NCBI GenBank assembly: GCA_032629725.1
Contig: JAFEVB010000001.1
Coordinates: forward strand, 1,426,001-1,490,000
DNA length: 64,000 nt
Direction: 5' to 3'
Origin: Gremmenia infestans
Lineage: Eukaryota > Ascomycota > Leotiomycetes > Helotiales > Hamatocanthoscyphaceae
Part shown: positions 21,846 through 32,707 of the stretch, one piece after another
Layout of the letters: each line of letters begins with the position of its first letter
Numbering within the stretch: position 1 is the stretch's first letter
Program-made: the position numbers and the translations under genes
Notes under the pieces: generated by a model
What the model saw: only the letters and a program-made list of their open reading frames with translations
Databases searched by the model: none
Told to the model about the DNA's origin: nothing

Positions 21846-23159
21846 TTATGCCTTGGCGGCAGCGAGACCGACGGTACCCTTGCCGAGATCGTAAACGGAG
21901 TACCATTTTCGGAGGAAAGCGTCACCGAGAATAGCCAATGGGCCTACGGGCTCAGGGAAGTCCTAAGGATGATTGTTAGCACGTTATTTCTTTAGATTTG
22001 AAATGGAAGAACTTACCATTCCCATGAAGCTGGAGATGCAAGATCCTTGAACCTCAAGAATGTAGTCGAATGGGGTGATGCTGAAGTTGTAGCCGCTGAG
22101 GGTGAAGGCCATGTCTGGAAGGCTGTCACGCTTCGCGCAGTCAACAGTGTATTGTCCGTTGTAGCCCTTCTTGGCACCAATCTCCTTGTTGAGAAGCTCA
22201 GCAAGAGTCGATGGGAGAGCAATGAGGGAGGTTCCGGTGTCAAGTATGACACCAGTGTTCTCGAGCTCAGCAGTAGAGTCACCAAAAGTAATAGCATTGA
22301 GATCGACTTCCCAGTAGGCCTTGCGTCTCAATGGGATTTCGGTAATCTTGCCGGTGTAGTGATCCTTGTTGACACCACCAAAGGTAGCCTCGGACTCGTC
22401 GCCCTCACTGTCAGCATTTCCAAGGTAGAAAGCGAATACGGGGTCGTCCAACAGACCCTGCTCAATCATATTGTAGAATGGAGGAGGGATCTTGTTTACG
22501 GAGATGGTGTCAAATCCAAGACCCAAGATACCATCGAAACGACCGAATGCAAAGGCAAGACCTGGCTCTTCGGTAGCTTCGGCGAAGATTTGGTCCTTGA
22601 TCTTCAGGTCACCAATGGTCATAGCATCTTCGGAGACGAATCCGCTAAGGCTTCCGGAGCCATATCGGATCTCGAAGGAGGTACCGTTCTTCTTGTAGGT
22701 AGATGAGGAAGATGAGTCGTACTTTGTGTGAAGATAGCAGGCGATCGAGCCACACTCGGAGGATGGAACCCACAAGTTGGAGCTTCCGGTGTCGAGAACG
22801 ACCTTGAAGGTCTGGGGTGGCGTACCGATGGTGATCTCTGAAAAGTCTAGAGCTGTGTGTTAGAGCGCTACATGTGCAACCACTCATGGGCCGATCAACT
22901 TACACTGGGCGTTCAGGAAGTTGCTGACAGGCACTGGGTGGAGGCCCTTGTCGGCGTGCATGGAGGTGTCTTTAAACATCTCCTCTTCGTGTGCCTGGGG
23001 ACGGACGCCCATATACTTCTGGCCGAGATGCTTGACATGAGTGTCGATGTTGGCGCCGGCCAGTTGCTCTGATAGAGAGATCTTCTTCAGCGGCATCTTG
23101 TGGACGCCTGCGCTCACAGAGCCGAGCAGCGAAGCTGCGGCGAAGAGGGCGCCTTTCAT
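21846..23159 (-). CDS. pep4: Vacuolar aspartic protease (saccharopepsin, proteinase A)
   Basis: This is a pepsin-family zymogen that matures in the vacuole and activates other hydrolases. Exons 23159-22904, 22846-22017 and 21962-21846 give 400 residues, the normal family length. There is a signal peptide (MKGALFAAASLLGSVSAG), then a propeptide (MPLKKISLSEQL...HVKHLGQKYMG), then the mature enzyme from about residue 80 (NAQYFSEITIGTPPQ). The two catalytic aspartates lie in VVLDTGSSNLWV (about Asp104) and VILDTGTSLIAL (about Asp288). The flap Tyr is in RYGSGSLSG. The end WYSVYDLGKGTVGLAAAKA matches the family. N-glycosylation sequons NGTS and NFS are present. Vps4-dependent sorting serves the same compartment, but I see no evidence of co-regulation. 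Confidence 0.96.
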
Positions 23160-23911
23160 GATTGCGGTTCAAAGGAAATGGAATGGAATAGTATGAGGTA
23201 GTAGAAAAGGAAGGAAAAGACTTGTAGATGTGATGATGAGCAGTGTGCAACCCGTGGTGGAATGATTGATTGATTGATTGATGGGCGGGTTGTTGATAAG
23301 AGATGGAAAGAGGAGGCAAGAGGAGCTTAGTCGTGGCGTAGCTCGGGGGCAGCAACCACGGCAACACAGGCAACACAGAAGGGAGCAGGTGATGACGACG
23401 GTATGGCGCTAACGAGCTCATGCAGACTGCAGTGCAGCGCAGCCTTGAAGTGGAGAGCTTGCCGAGCTTCGACGTAGTGAGTGAGTGAGTGAGGTGGTTT
23501 TCAAATTCACTCATATCTACTACACCTACCTACTACCTATGTTCGTCCGAGGTTAAGTTTTGTATTATTATGTTGATAAGTACCTTTACTATAATATATA
23601 AGTACTTCATCTTCAAAATGTCGAATTGTTATTAAGACTTCTGATTCTGCTGTAATCCGATGCTCCACTAGCACGGCAGATCGCCAAGCCCAGGCATGCA
23701 AGCCTCTCTTCAAGGGAAACGTGGGATTCAGGGACAACACATAAGCTCTTTTCTACTACCATCAGTTACTTTTCCCTTCTTACTCGGTCTTACAGCGTAC
23801 CTCTACGTATTATCTCTATCTATTTACAGCTTTATATATAATACTTTACATGCATTTATCCGTACATACTCACCATGCTCATGTGATGCAATCGTTTCAA
23901 GACACCGCAGA
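23160..23911. other. Gene-free interval upstream of PEP4
   Basis: It holds the PEP4 promoter and the 3' end of the next minus-strand gene. A GATT tetranucleotide run (about 23263-23282) and a GTGA run (about 23475-23490) lie here. A 180-codon minus-strand open frame reaching 23514 overlaps PEP4 exon 1 in another frame and looks like a shadow plus leader. Confidence 0.45.
23263..23282. repeat. TGAT microsatellite in PEP4 leader/promoter
   Basis: Five perfect TGAT copies lie about 100 bases upstream of the PEP4 ATG. Confidence 0.8.
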
Positions 23912-26816
23912 TCACTCCGGGTCACCCTCCTCACTCGGCTGCCGTCCATGCCAACGCTCCAAGTATTTCTGCGCCTCGTAGTCCCCTGGCCATCCATCCC
24001 ACGGCTCAATGCTATCCACCAGCTTTCGAGCTTGCTCTCCCTTCTCAGTGCCGCTACAGAATACTTTAATAGCAACAATGGTTATCCGCAAGAACTTGGG
24101 TCCATTGCGAGATTGCTGCGCGGCGAAATCCAATTCTTCATGGTTTCTCACCATCCATTCAAGGACCGCAATTATCTCGTCATATTCCCCAGCGACACCC
24201 AAGGCACGCACATAAGCATGAAGATGAACTCCGTGTATAGTATGTAATAACTTCGGGAGGTGGTAAGAACCTTCGGTGCTCCCAGATAACTTCCGGAACT
24301 CGCCTTTGAGCATAGCAAGTGAGGCCACTACCTCATTATGGCCCTCGACGTGACTCGTAGCTTCAAACCCCTTAACGAAGCCATCACAAATAATCTGGAA
24401 CCCTCGTGGATCTAGCTCAAGTCCGCATTTATGAAAATCCCGCAGACCAGCGGCAAGAACCTGCCAGGCTAGAATGTCATTCTTGGGATGCCCAGCTAGA
24501 TCGCGAAAAACGATCGCTCCGCGTCGTGCGAGGGCACGGAAAAGCGCGTACCATTCCGGCCTGAACGTGGATTGGCGCATCTTCAAGAGCTCGGCAGCAT
24601 GAGGTAGCGGGTCGAGGTATATCTTCTCTGTTCGTGACTCAATGGTGATAAGTTGTTTGTTGGCCGCTTGACCTTGCGCGTTGAAGTCTTCATCTAGTGG
24701 CATTATCCAGATGGTTCGAGGAGCAAAGCGGCATACTAGTGATATGAAAGCTGAAAAAAGGGCATTCGAAAATTTTCTGACGGCTAAAGTTCGTTCGACA
24801 ATATCATAGTTACCAAGTAAGCATGCCATCGAACGTTCATCTAAGATTTTGCTGTCGCGGATGATACGATTCCCTCGGTCTATGGATTTTGCATGCTGGA
24901 CAAGGAAGATCAAACATTGCCCAGCTGGCCGAATCCCCTGCTCAATCATCTGGTCGTAGAGTTCATCGAGAGTTGGAGGTTGAAGACGCGACCTGTAGTA
25001 ATTGCTGATATTGTCGTCTGAGACAGGCAGCACTTCTTTGCCATCCCCTGGGACCGAAGAACTGGGGTTTTTAAGAATTCTCGCATCCTCGTACGTAATC
25101 TTTACAAACATTGCAAAGTACACGGAAAGTGTTGGCCGAGAACCTTGATCTTGGTATGTTATAAAGGCGCTCCAGGCTTCTCGTATATCCCGGGTCGCTT
25201 CGATTCTTGCCGCCCATTGCGAGGAATGTGTGTCATTTGAAGGCTGACTACCGTTGGAACGGCTATACCTCGTCTTCAATATTTTGCGGGTGTGTATTGT
25301 TGGTGTGCCATCGAGTTCTTGCCCCCCCAGAATCCTTAGAGCTTGATCATGTGAACTGTCATGTATGAATCCAGAGGCCTGTTTCCTTGCTAATGCGAGT
25401 ATAACTCTGCTCGTGCTTTCTTCGTTCAAGCTTTGAGCATCCATACCATCCTGAGCTTCTCTCCACGGGGGCCAGCTCCTAGAACGTAAAGTTACAGCTC
25501 TTGACTCTGTCGCTGACTTCTTGGAGGCAGTCAACACCTGAGCAACGGCTCTATAGCTGCCGTCATCTAGCGAAAGTGGTGGTTCAAATAGCCCACCCTG
25601 CTCCAAAAGCACCTTTTGAGCATTCCAGTTGTGAACCATGGACTTCAAGGGCTCGATTGAAGCCGGTAAGGCTAATAAATGAATGATGGAGTTATATTCT
25701 TTGCAAAGCTTTTGATGCGTACGTACGTCTAACTTTCTAGGATCACGACAGTTTCTGTCTGCGGATGCGAAGAAGAATGGCCAGAGCATATGGGTAATAC
25801 TGAGAATCGCTGGGGAGAAGATCCGCCGTGCTTGGCATAAGAGCCGCGCTATGATTAACATGAATGTGGAATCATTCACCTCCACAGCATGGATCGTATG
25901 AGTATGTGTGGAGAAGGGTGCTACATCTGACCAAGGTTTGGCAGTATCAGTCTCAGCATCGGCCATTGAAGTTTTGTCATTTCGAGGTCGGCCAAGAATC
26001 TTGTCCCACACGTAGGTTATAGCTGACTCTAGAGTACGAACCTCCAAGAGATCCAACCGTAGGATTTGCAAGAAAAGAAACATGGGTTGATTGTCCGGGT
26101 CTGAGAGAAAACGCTGCATCATGGCATCTGGTCCGTCCCCAGAAACTATCCAAGCCCATCTTGCCAAATTGTGAGTATCGAAGCCGCGGTCTCGAAGGGT
26201 GGTAATATTATCGTCGATACTGCTTTCGGAGGAAGTTACTAGGGCCTAAATGTGTCAGAACTTCGTTCTAGACCTCAGAATCATTGGACAAACATTTGAG
26301 GTAGTAGACTGGTGAAGATGGTGTAGGAGTATGGCTTGCAAGGATATGAGTGGTAAAGTTGGGCAGATGCGGTTCAAATATCTTTGTCTTTTGGCTTTGT
26401 CTTTGATGCCTAGGAAGGAAGAGAGAGCTGCTGAGGAATTGAATTGTGTCTTAAGGGCCTTCCTGGTGGTCCTTCGGTCGCGGATTACAGAATCATTCGA
26501 AGAGGCCGATCGATGATACTTTACAACCCGACTCTTCGGGGCTATTTGCTGACCAAAAATGTGTGGCTTGTGCCCTGGCTTTTCGTCATTACCAGCCGTA
26601 ATGTCTAAACCCGGAGCATGGGGTGATATAGGATCAAAGCATCGTCTTTGGGCGAAGGAAATAGATCGAGGTGTCAACTAGAGGGGAAAATCAGCAGGAT
26701 AGCGATGTATATGCCTTGGTTGCACTTACAATCTGGAAATATGCAGGATTTAGGGAGCTGGAGGGGCCCCGCAGGAAGGGATTGCCCAATCTCGAGAAGT
26801 ATCGACGCAAGTGCAT
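23912..26816 (-). CDS. Mitochondrial helical-repeat (PPR-like) protein, function unknown
   Basis: Exons 26816-26730, 26677-26294 and 26245-23912 give 934 residues, joined in phase 0. The N-terminus (MHLRRYFSRLGNPFLRG) is Arg/Ser-rich, without acidic residues, and is a good mitochondrial presequence. An in-frame stop precedes this ATG, which supports the start. The body is all-helical with recurring blocks such as TLDELYDQMIEQGIRPAGQC and AYVRALGVAGEYDEIIAVLE, WMVRNHEELDF, which resemble pentatricopeptide units. In ascomycetes such proteins usually act in mitochondrial RNA processing or translation. No specific orthologue was recognised, so the exact target transcript is unknown. The family call is an inference from repeat texture, while the gene structure is well supported. 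Confidence 0.75.
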
Positions 26817-27486
26817 TCATTCGTTCATACTGTCCAAGAATGGCTGTGGTCCAGAAAATGCTTAGGGGAAAAGGTGCATGGCATTTCTTCCACAAATTTG
26901 CATAAGTAAATTCTGGTCCAGGTTGGGCAACAATGCCTCTGATTCAAAAAAGGTGTAAAATTGACTGGTGTTGTCTGATGCGAAGAGAGTGAGCAGAAAG
27001 AATAAGTATCCTGAAAGAGATCAAGCATACACACTCCAGCTCTCGGGGACAAAAGTTCTGGTGTACCAGCAATGCGGCAACGAGCGGCAGTAAAAGAAGG
27101 TAACTTACGTATCTTACAGGACTAGACTAGAATAGGCTAGGTATCTTTAGCGCGGCTCGTCTAGCACTAGCGTCTTTACAGGAAATGCAGACGTGAGGGA
27201 ACGTGAAGCTTCAGGAGGAAGAGGAATAGCACCGGCATTGCATAATTCACTTCCTCGAAAAGGCAATTCGGAATCCTGGAATGAATGTTGCTGGCCTCCT
27301 CTTCTGAATCGCAGAACTCTCACAGCACATGCCGACACTTTGCCGTTGCCTAGATACTGCCCGCACCGCCCGCACATCCATCTCGCGCCCTGTCACAGAT
27401 TCCATCGCGAACCCTTCTGAGATCGCACGCGCCGCTCAGAACAGCTGCGCTGCGTACTGAAGCCAGCATAACATATTCCATTTGCC
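26817..27486. other. Divergent intergenic region
   Basis: It lies between the starts of the mitochondrial protein gene and the 901-residue protein gene, so it should hold both promoters. Short frames on both strands were examined and not supported. Confidence 0.45.
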
Positions 27487-30287
27487 ATGGCTTCTGTCAA
27501 CGGGGGTTTAAGCCCCCCACCACAACAAGCCGAACCCGAAACCTTGTCTCCCAACAACGAGGCCATTCTACTCTCAGCAAAGCGAAAGCGCGACGAGAGC
27601 GTCGAAGCCCAAAACAATGTAAACAGCGTTAGTGACTCAAAGGACATCGACCAAACGTCCCTATCCATCGAAGAATCGCAATCTCTTGTTCGAGACTTGG
27701 TCGATGTGCTAAAAGCGTAAGTCAGCAATTCAACAAACACAATACAGCCGTAGCCCTGTCATCAACCCCCTTGATACTCTATTCATCTACAACCGCTGAT
27801 CATAAAGACAGACACGACATTGTCCCATCGATTTTATCCCAACCACTTCCCAATCGCGAATCTTCCGAACCTCAAGCCAAGCGGCACAAAGCTGAAGATG
27901 GCTCTGAAACGCAATCTACAAGTTCCATCCTCACACTTGTCTCATCGAATGTCTATACCGGCCTTGACGATGTCCTGAAGGATATTGATATTGCAGTATC
28001 TGCTGTCAAGGAGAAGCTGCAAATGCCAAATGATGTTGCACACAATGAACAATCGCAGTCCGAGCTTTCGACGAAGGCTTCCGCATTCAAAAAAAGAGCC
28101 CATGAGTTAGTTGCTAGAGAAGAAGCGTTATTTGCTGCTTCTATGGTAAACGGTGCCGCATTTTCCTCGAATGCTAGTTCGGGCGTGAAAGCAAGCACGG
28201 AGATCAATGTTGGGCCTACAAATACCAAGACGGTCTTGACTCTTTATGGGAATGCGCCAGGACCGAAACAATTGTTTTCCAGTTTCCAGGCGGAAGATGC
28301 TAATGGAGAGACGAGAGAAATAGTACAGACTCTCCGTCGAGCGCCGCTTCCCGCCGGCATCTCAACAACGGACATTGTCTCTATACCATTCAATAATTTA
28401 GTAGAGGACAGCAAGCGTAGTACACTTGGCGATGCCTTCCCAACGCCACCGAATGTGCCCTCATTACAACCTCCTAAGCCATCTAAAGTTGCGAACACTC
28501 GATCATCTACAGTCGGCTGGTACCAACCCGCTGCAGCAGACCCACAGCGGAGAACAGGAACCTATTTCACACAAAATATTACCCCTGGTGTCTGGCTTGA
28601 CTACAGCAACGCGTCTTCCCCACCTCAAAGTGGCAAGAAGAAGCAACGAGATCGAGCTATGAGTCTTGGGGGTGCAAAAGCTCCACAACTGGATGTTGAG
28701 CCGGCAGAATCCGAGGCTGCAAAGCTAGACGCTGTTTTCCGAAGTGTCTACTCTGGATTTGCTCCTACGAAGGATGATTCTGCGGCAGTGGCACCAACAG
28801 GCGTAATCGATAGAATCTGGTGGCAGCAAGTAGGACAAAGGAATTACGAGCGACTGATCGAAAATGAGGCAAATATTGATTCAGTCACGGGAACAGAATC
28901 GGAGGCTAGGCCCCTTGTTGAAGAAGACGAGGAGTTGAAGGAGTTCGAAAAGTTGGCCGAGACTTGGGAAAGCGATACTGTGGATCCAACACTACTTCCT
29001 GTAGAGGCTCGTTATGAGAAATCTTTTGAGGAGAAGAGCGTCGATGAAATTCTTGAGGGTATTTCCGAATTACTGGAGACTTTGTCTTCCTTTCAACGAA
29101 AGCGACACATGTCTTTGAATCCGTCAAATCGTCCAGCAGGCCTTCTCTCTGCTCCCGACACTTCGACGCTTGGGACACCTACGAAGCCTACCGATTCAGA
29201 GCAGAACACCTACGAGATCATCAGGGCTCAATTGAAAATGATGATCCAAAGTCTGCCCCCCTATGCTGTAGCTAAACTTAATGGCGACCAATTGGCAAAT
29301 CTAAACATCAGCACTAAGATTGAGGTCTATTTGGATGATTACAGGGGCGTCTTGGAGGAGGATGAACAAGCAAGGGCCAAAGCTCCGGCCACTTCGGTGA
29401 CTGCACCTCGGCCGTCGACTTCGTCTCTTCATCGTGGCAGTCCTTCCGCTTTGTACGGCAACCAATATTCTTCGTCTCGACCTCCAGCTGCTGCTACTCA
29501 CCAGTATTATGGTGGCAGCACATCGACACCAGTCCGAGCACCACCAGCCTTGCCAAGAGCACCCTCTACCGGGCAAGTACCTTACCAGGCTCCGCGACCA
29601 GCCGCACCCACGGCCTATCGACCGCAAGGATATGGGACGCCTAGTTTCCAGCAACCGGCTCCTCGACCTGTTCAACATCAATATCCGCAAACAAACGGTA
29701 CTCAATATATGACTCCCAATGCACAACCGTATATGCGTCCAGCTGCCCAGGGCTACCAAGGTGTTCCTCAAAGTGCGCCACCTGCACCGATGAATGGTCG
29801 ATACCCATCTCAGCCAACATATCCACATCAAGCCCAAGGCCAAAATGGGATGGACTATCACCGTTTTGCCAATGGTTCCCAGATTCCCCGTCAGAGCTCG
29901 CCCCCAAACCAAATGTACGCTCAGAATTCTCAACCAAATCACGCACAAGCTCATCCAGCTTATTCGGGGCATTCGACGCCTACGCCTGGCATAGCTCAAA
30001 ACCGGCAATCGTATCTCCAAAACCAAGTTACCAATGGGAGCACCCCGCAGGCGACCCCAGCCCAGTATAGCCAGCCCCGCCAAACAACTGGGTATAGCAC
30101 ATTCATGAGTCAAGAACAGCAGCAATTGATGCTGGAACGTCAACGAGCGCAATTGGCAAATCAACAGCAAGCGAGGCATGCGGCTCAGGCTGCGCAGACA
30201 GTAATCAATAATGGTTCTGATGCTCGTTCTCCATCAACTCCCACGCCACAAATCAACGGAAGCAGTGCGGTCGCGGCAGGTCTTTAA
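27487..30287 (+). CDS. Conserved-looking protein of unknown function with P/Q-rich C-terminus
   Basis: Exons 27487-27716 and 27812-30287 give 901 residues, joined so the sequence reads LVRDLVDVLKAHDIVPSILS. The N-terminal half looks structured: basic SAKRKRDES and AKRHKAEDG (nuclear-signal-like), a helical segment (VYTGLDDVLKDIDIAVSAVK) and a helix near residue 165 ending ELVAREEALFAASMV. An aromatic patch follows (STVGWYQPA, GTYFTQNITPGVWLDYS, IDRIWWQQVGQRNYERLI). Helices around SVDEILEGISELLETLSSFQRKR and PPYAVAKLNGDQLANLN close the ordered part. Beyond about residue 620 it is Pro/Gln/Tyr-rich and low complexity. I do not recognise the family. The composition fits a nuclear transcription or chromatin subunit, but that is only inference. 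Confidence 0.8.
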
Positions 30288-31105
30288 AGTGCATGTATTC
30301 TTGGAGTCAGGGGCAGACTGGATAAATTGGCGTCATTACAGTGGAATGGATGGAGGTTTTTCAGTAGGGTAACGTTACAATCCTGGCGTCTTTCTCGTGA
30401 TTTGTCCGTGGACATCGAGCTGAATCGAGCTGCTTGCAACCATAGATGGTGGTAATTACGGCGTGACTGTTAGATCTACTGTATCTTGTACACCAAAATA
30501 GACGTATTAATGGCAAAGTGGTTCCTTTGCATCTTGATTTGCAGTGATTGTTGAGACTTGCTTGTTCTGTAACCAGTACTTTATTGCATCAGGTACGTAT
30601 GTTGAAAAGTCAAAGTCGTAAAGTCCAGGCAAGCCCTTGCTCCTTCTCTCGTCGTGGCTCTAGTATCTGTACCTAGGTACCTTGAGGTACCTCGACCTCG
30701 CACGTGGGAGCCTATGAAGGTGGGCTTGGCGGACGTCATCAGAAAGGACCCCCATAATTTGACCGAGGGGAAGGGGAAAGAGGATGCGGACTTATTTCTA
30801 CAAGTAGTTCTACAAGCACCGGTACTTCTTACATATGAGATAAGCAAAGCTACTTTAAGTTGAAGAATCTCGAGCTCCTGAAAGAAGCAACATTGTAACT
30901 GCCCTTTCAAACAAATACGACAAAGTACCACCAGCACTACCTAGTACGGTATCCGCCAAGCTTGAAACCCCCTTGCTTGCAGCCTCTCAGCCCTACAGTA
31001 CCGTACAAGTTTCGGCTTCACCCCACCTCTACAACTCGTCGAAGAAGTCCTGATCATACTTTCACCAGCACAATCCACGTCCAACCTAAGTAACAATCAA
31101 TCATT
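30288..31105. other. Gene-free interval
   Basis: It holds the 3' end of the upstream gene and the promoter of the 331-residue protein gene. Clustered GGTACC-like palindromes (about 30660-30695) and a TACAGTACCGTAC run near 30994 recur here. No coding signal was seen. Confidence 0.45.
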
Positions 31106-32157
31106 ATGGCCACCCCGACTCTCATCGATATGCCAGAACCCCCATCCTACCCCGACACGCCGACTGAAGCGCCGTGAGTCTTCCCTAATGACCCTCCTTC
31201 CCATCCTAGGCTAACACCATATTCCCAAGTGGTACCCCCAACTCGACCACAACTTCCCTCTCTGCCCTCTCAACCACTGCAATCAAAGATGGCCACCGTG
31301 GCGCCTCCCTCCCGCACCCAGGCTATGGCGGCCACCACCACACCCCCTCCAGCAACACCCTCGAAGCCGAGCGTGCCGACCGCATCTCGCGCCTCGCAGG
31401 CCTGGAGCGCGTTTCCACCGCACGCCCTCCAAACCCCAATCTCGTTGCTGGAGGAGTAGCAGGACAAAACGCAGCACAGGGCCAAATCCCCGGCTACTTC
31501 GACCAGAACGGCAATCCCGTCTATACAACCAAGATGTCGACCGTAGGCTCGGCATCTGCTACAGGTTCTATTGGTGGCCGGACCACGACCTGGGCAAGCA
31601 GCAGCGCCAAGGGCCAGACAGAGGGCGATGACGACGAGATGAGCATGGATACCAATTACCGCGACATGGAAGCAGATCGTTTCTCGGCTTCTGCCATGGA
31701 CGAGGACATGGACCGCGATGGAGATGGCATGAGCGACAACACATCTCTCGTCGGATTTGGCGAAGGTGCAGGCAGCACGGTCTCGGGTCCTACTTATAAT
31801 AGAAGAGACATGGCGACCAGTCCGGCTGTAGGCAAGAGTGCGCTGGCCAGTCAGTGGCAGAATACTTCGGGTCCCGCGACGCCGGCCAGTGCCGCGACGA
31901 GCATGACGGCTGAGCAGCAGCGACGCGAGGCGAGGATGATTGATGGGCTAGCGGATGATACGGCTGGATATGTAGATACAGCTGCTAGAGATGGACGAGG
32001 CGTTCCTGTGCCTGGAAATAGGGGATCGGGAGCGGGGGTGGAAACGGCGGAACGCATCATGAGGGATAGGCTTGATGGAGGCGAGGGACGCAGACCTCCA
32101 CTTGGAAGTCCTGATGAGGCTGGACTTGGGAAGTTTTACTTTGAAGAGAAAAAGTAA
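31106..32157 (+). CDS. Hypothetical protein, low complexity, function unknown
   Basis: Exons 31106-31173 and 31230-32157 give 331 residues, joined as TEAPGTPNSTTTS over an intron with gtgagt, gctaac and caag signals. An ordered-looking patch (NTLEAERADRISRLAGLERV) is followed by a YFDQNGNPVYTTKMSTVGS segment, then acidic and Ser/Thr-rich stretches (DDDEMSMDTNYRDMEADRF; MDEDMDRDGDGMSD). A final helix reads TAERIMRDRLDGG and the end is GLGKFYFEEKK. No catalytic motif, membrane segment or signal peptide is visible. The two short ordered patches may be the conserved parts. No function is proposed. Confidence 0.75.
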
Positions 32158-32707
32158 AGTGGCAAAGCGGTCTAAGGGTTTGGAATTGGCGTTATGTGGT
32201 GGGGAATGGGGACCTATATTGATACCATAGGGAGGTTCTGTTATGAAACTTCTTCTATAGTTAAGTAGAATTTACTTCTTTCGGCAGACCTCTTTCGTTT
32301 GTGTTGCACATTTTCGGGTTCAAGTGCAGGTTTGTTTGTTTTCTTGAAACTCTACGCTAATAGCCTACCTACGCTTGCTTCCACTTGACGATTGATCAGT
32401 CGAACTTCCAAACACTGGTTGCTTCCTCTGATCTTTGATATGGCGCAAAGGCTAAGTGGTGTCTAATCCCTGAGGTATGCATGCGTCTTATTGCAAAAGA
32501 GCCTTGTGCCCCTTCATAGCTCGCCCTTAGTTATTCCGACTTATTCGTCACCATTCATTTCACAATTATTCAGGCAATAACAAGGGCGTGACAAGAAAAA
32601 ATTGTTGAAATGTAATAATGCAGAATCTCACTAATTAGGGTTCAATAAACAGGCATGTTCTGATAGATTTCATTTCCACGGCTGATACACTGGCAAATGA
32701 TCCTGGA
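32158..32707. other. Convergent gene-free interval
   Basis: Two 3' ends face each other here. There is nothing beyond ordinary 3' sequence. Confidence 0.4.

Noticed and set aside
22972..23514. A 180-codon minus-strand frame overlapping PEP4 exon 1.
   Set aside because: It is a shifted-frame shadow of the PEP4 start and its leader. PEP4 itself is unambiguous.
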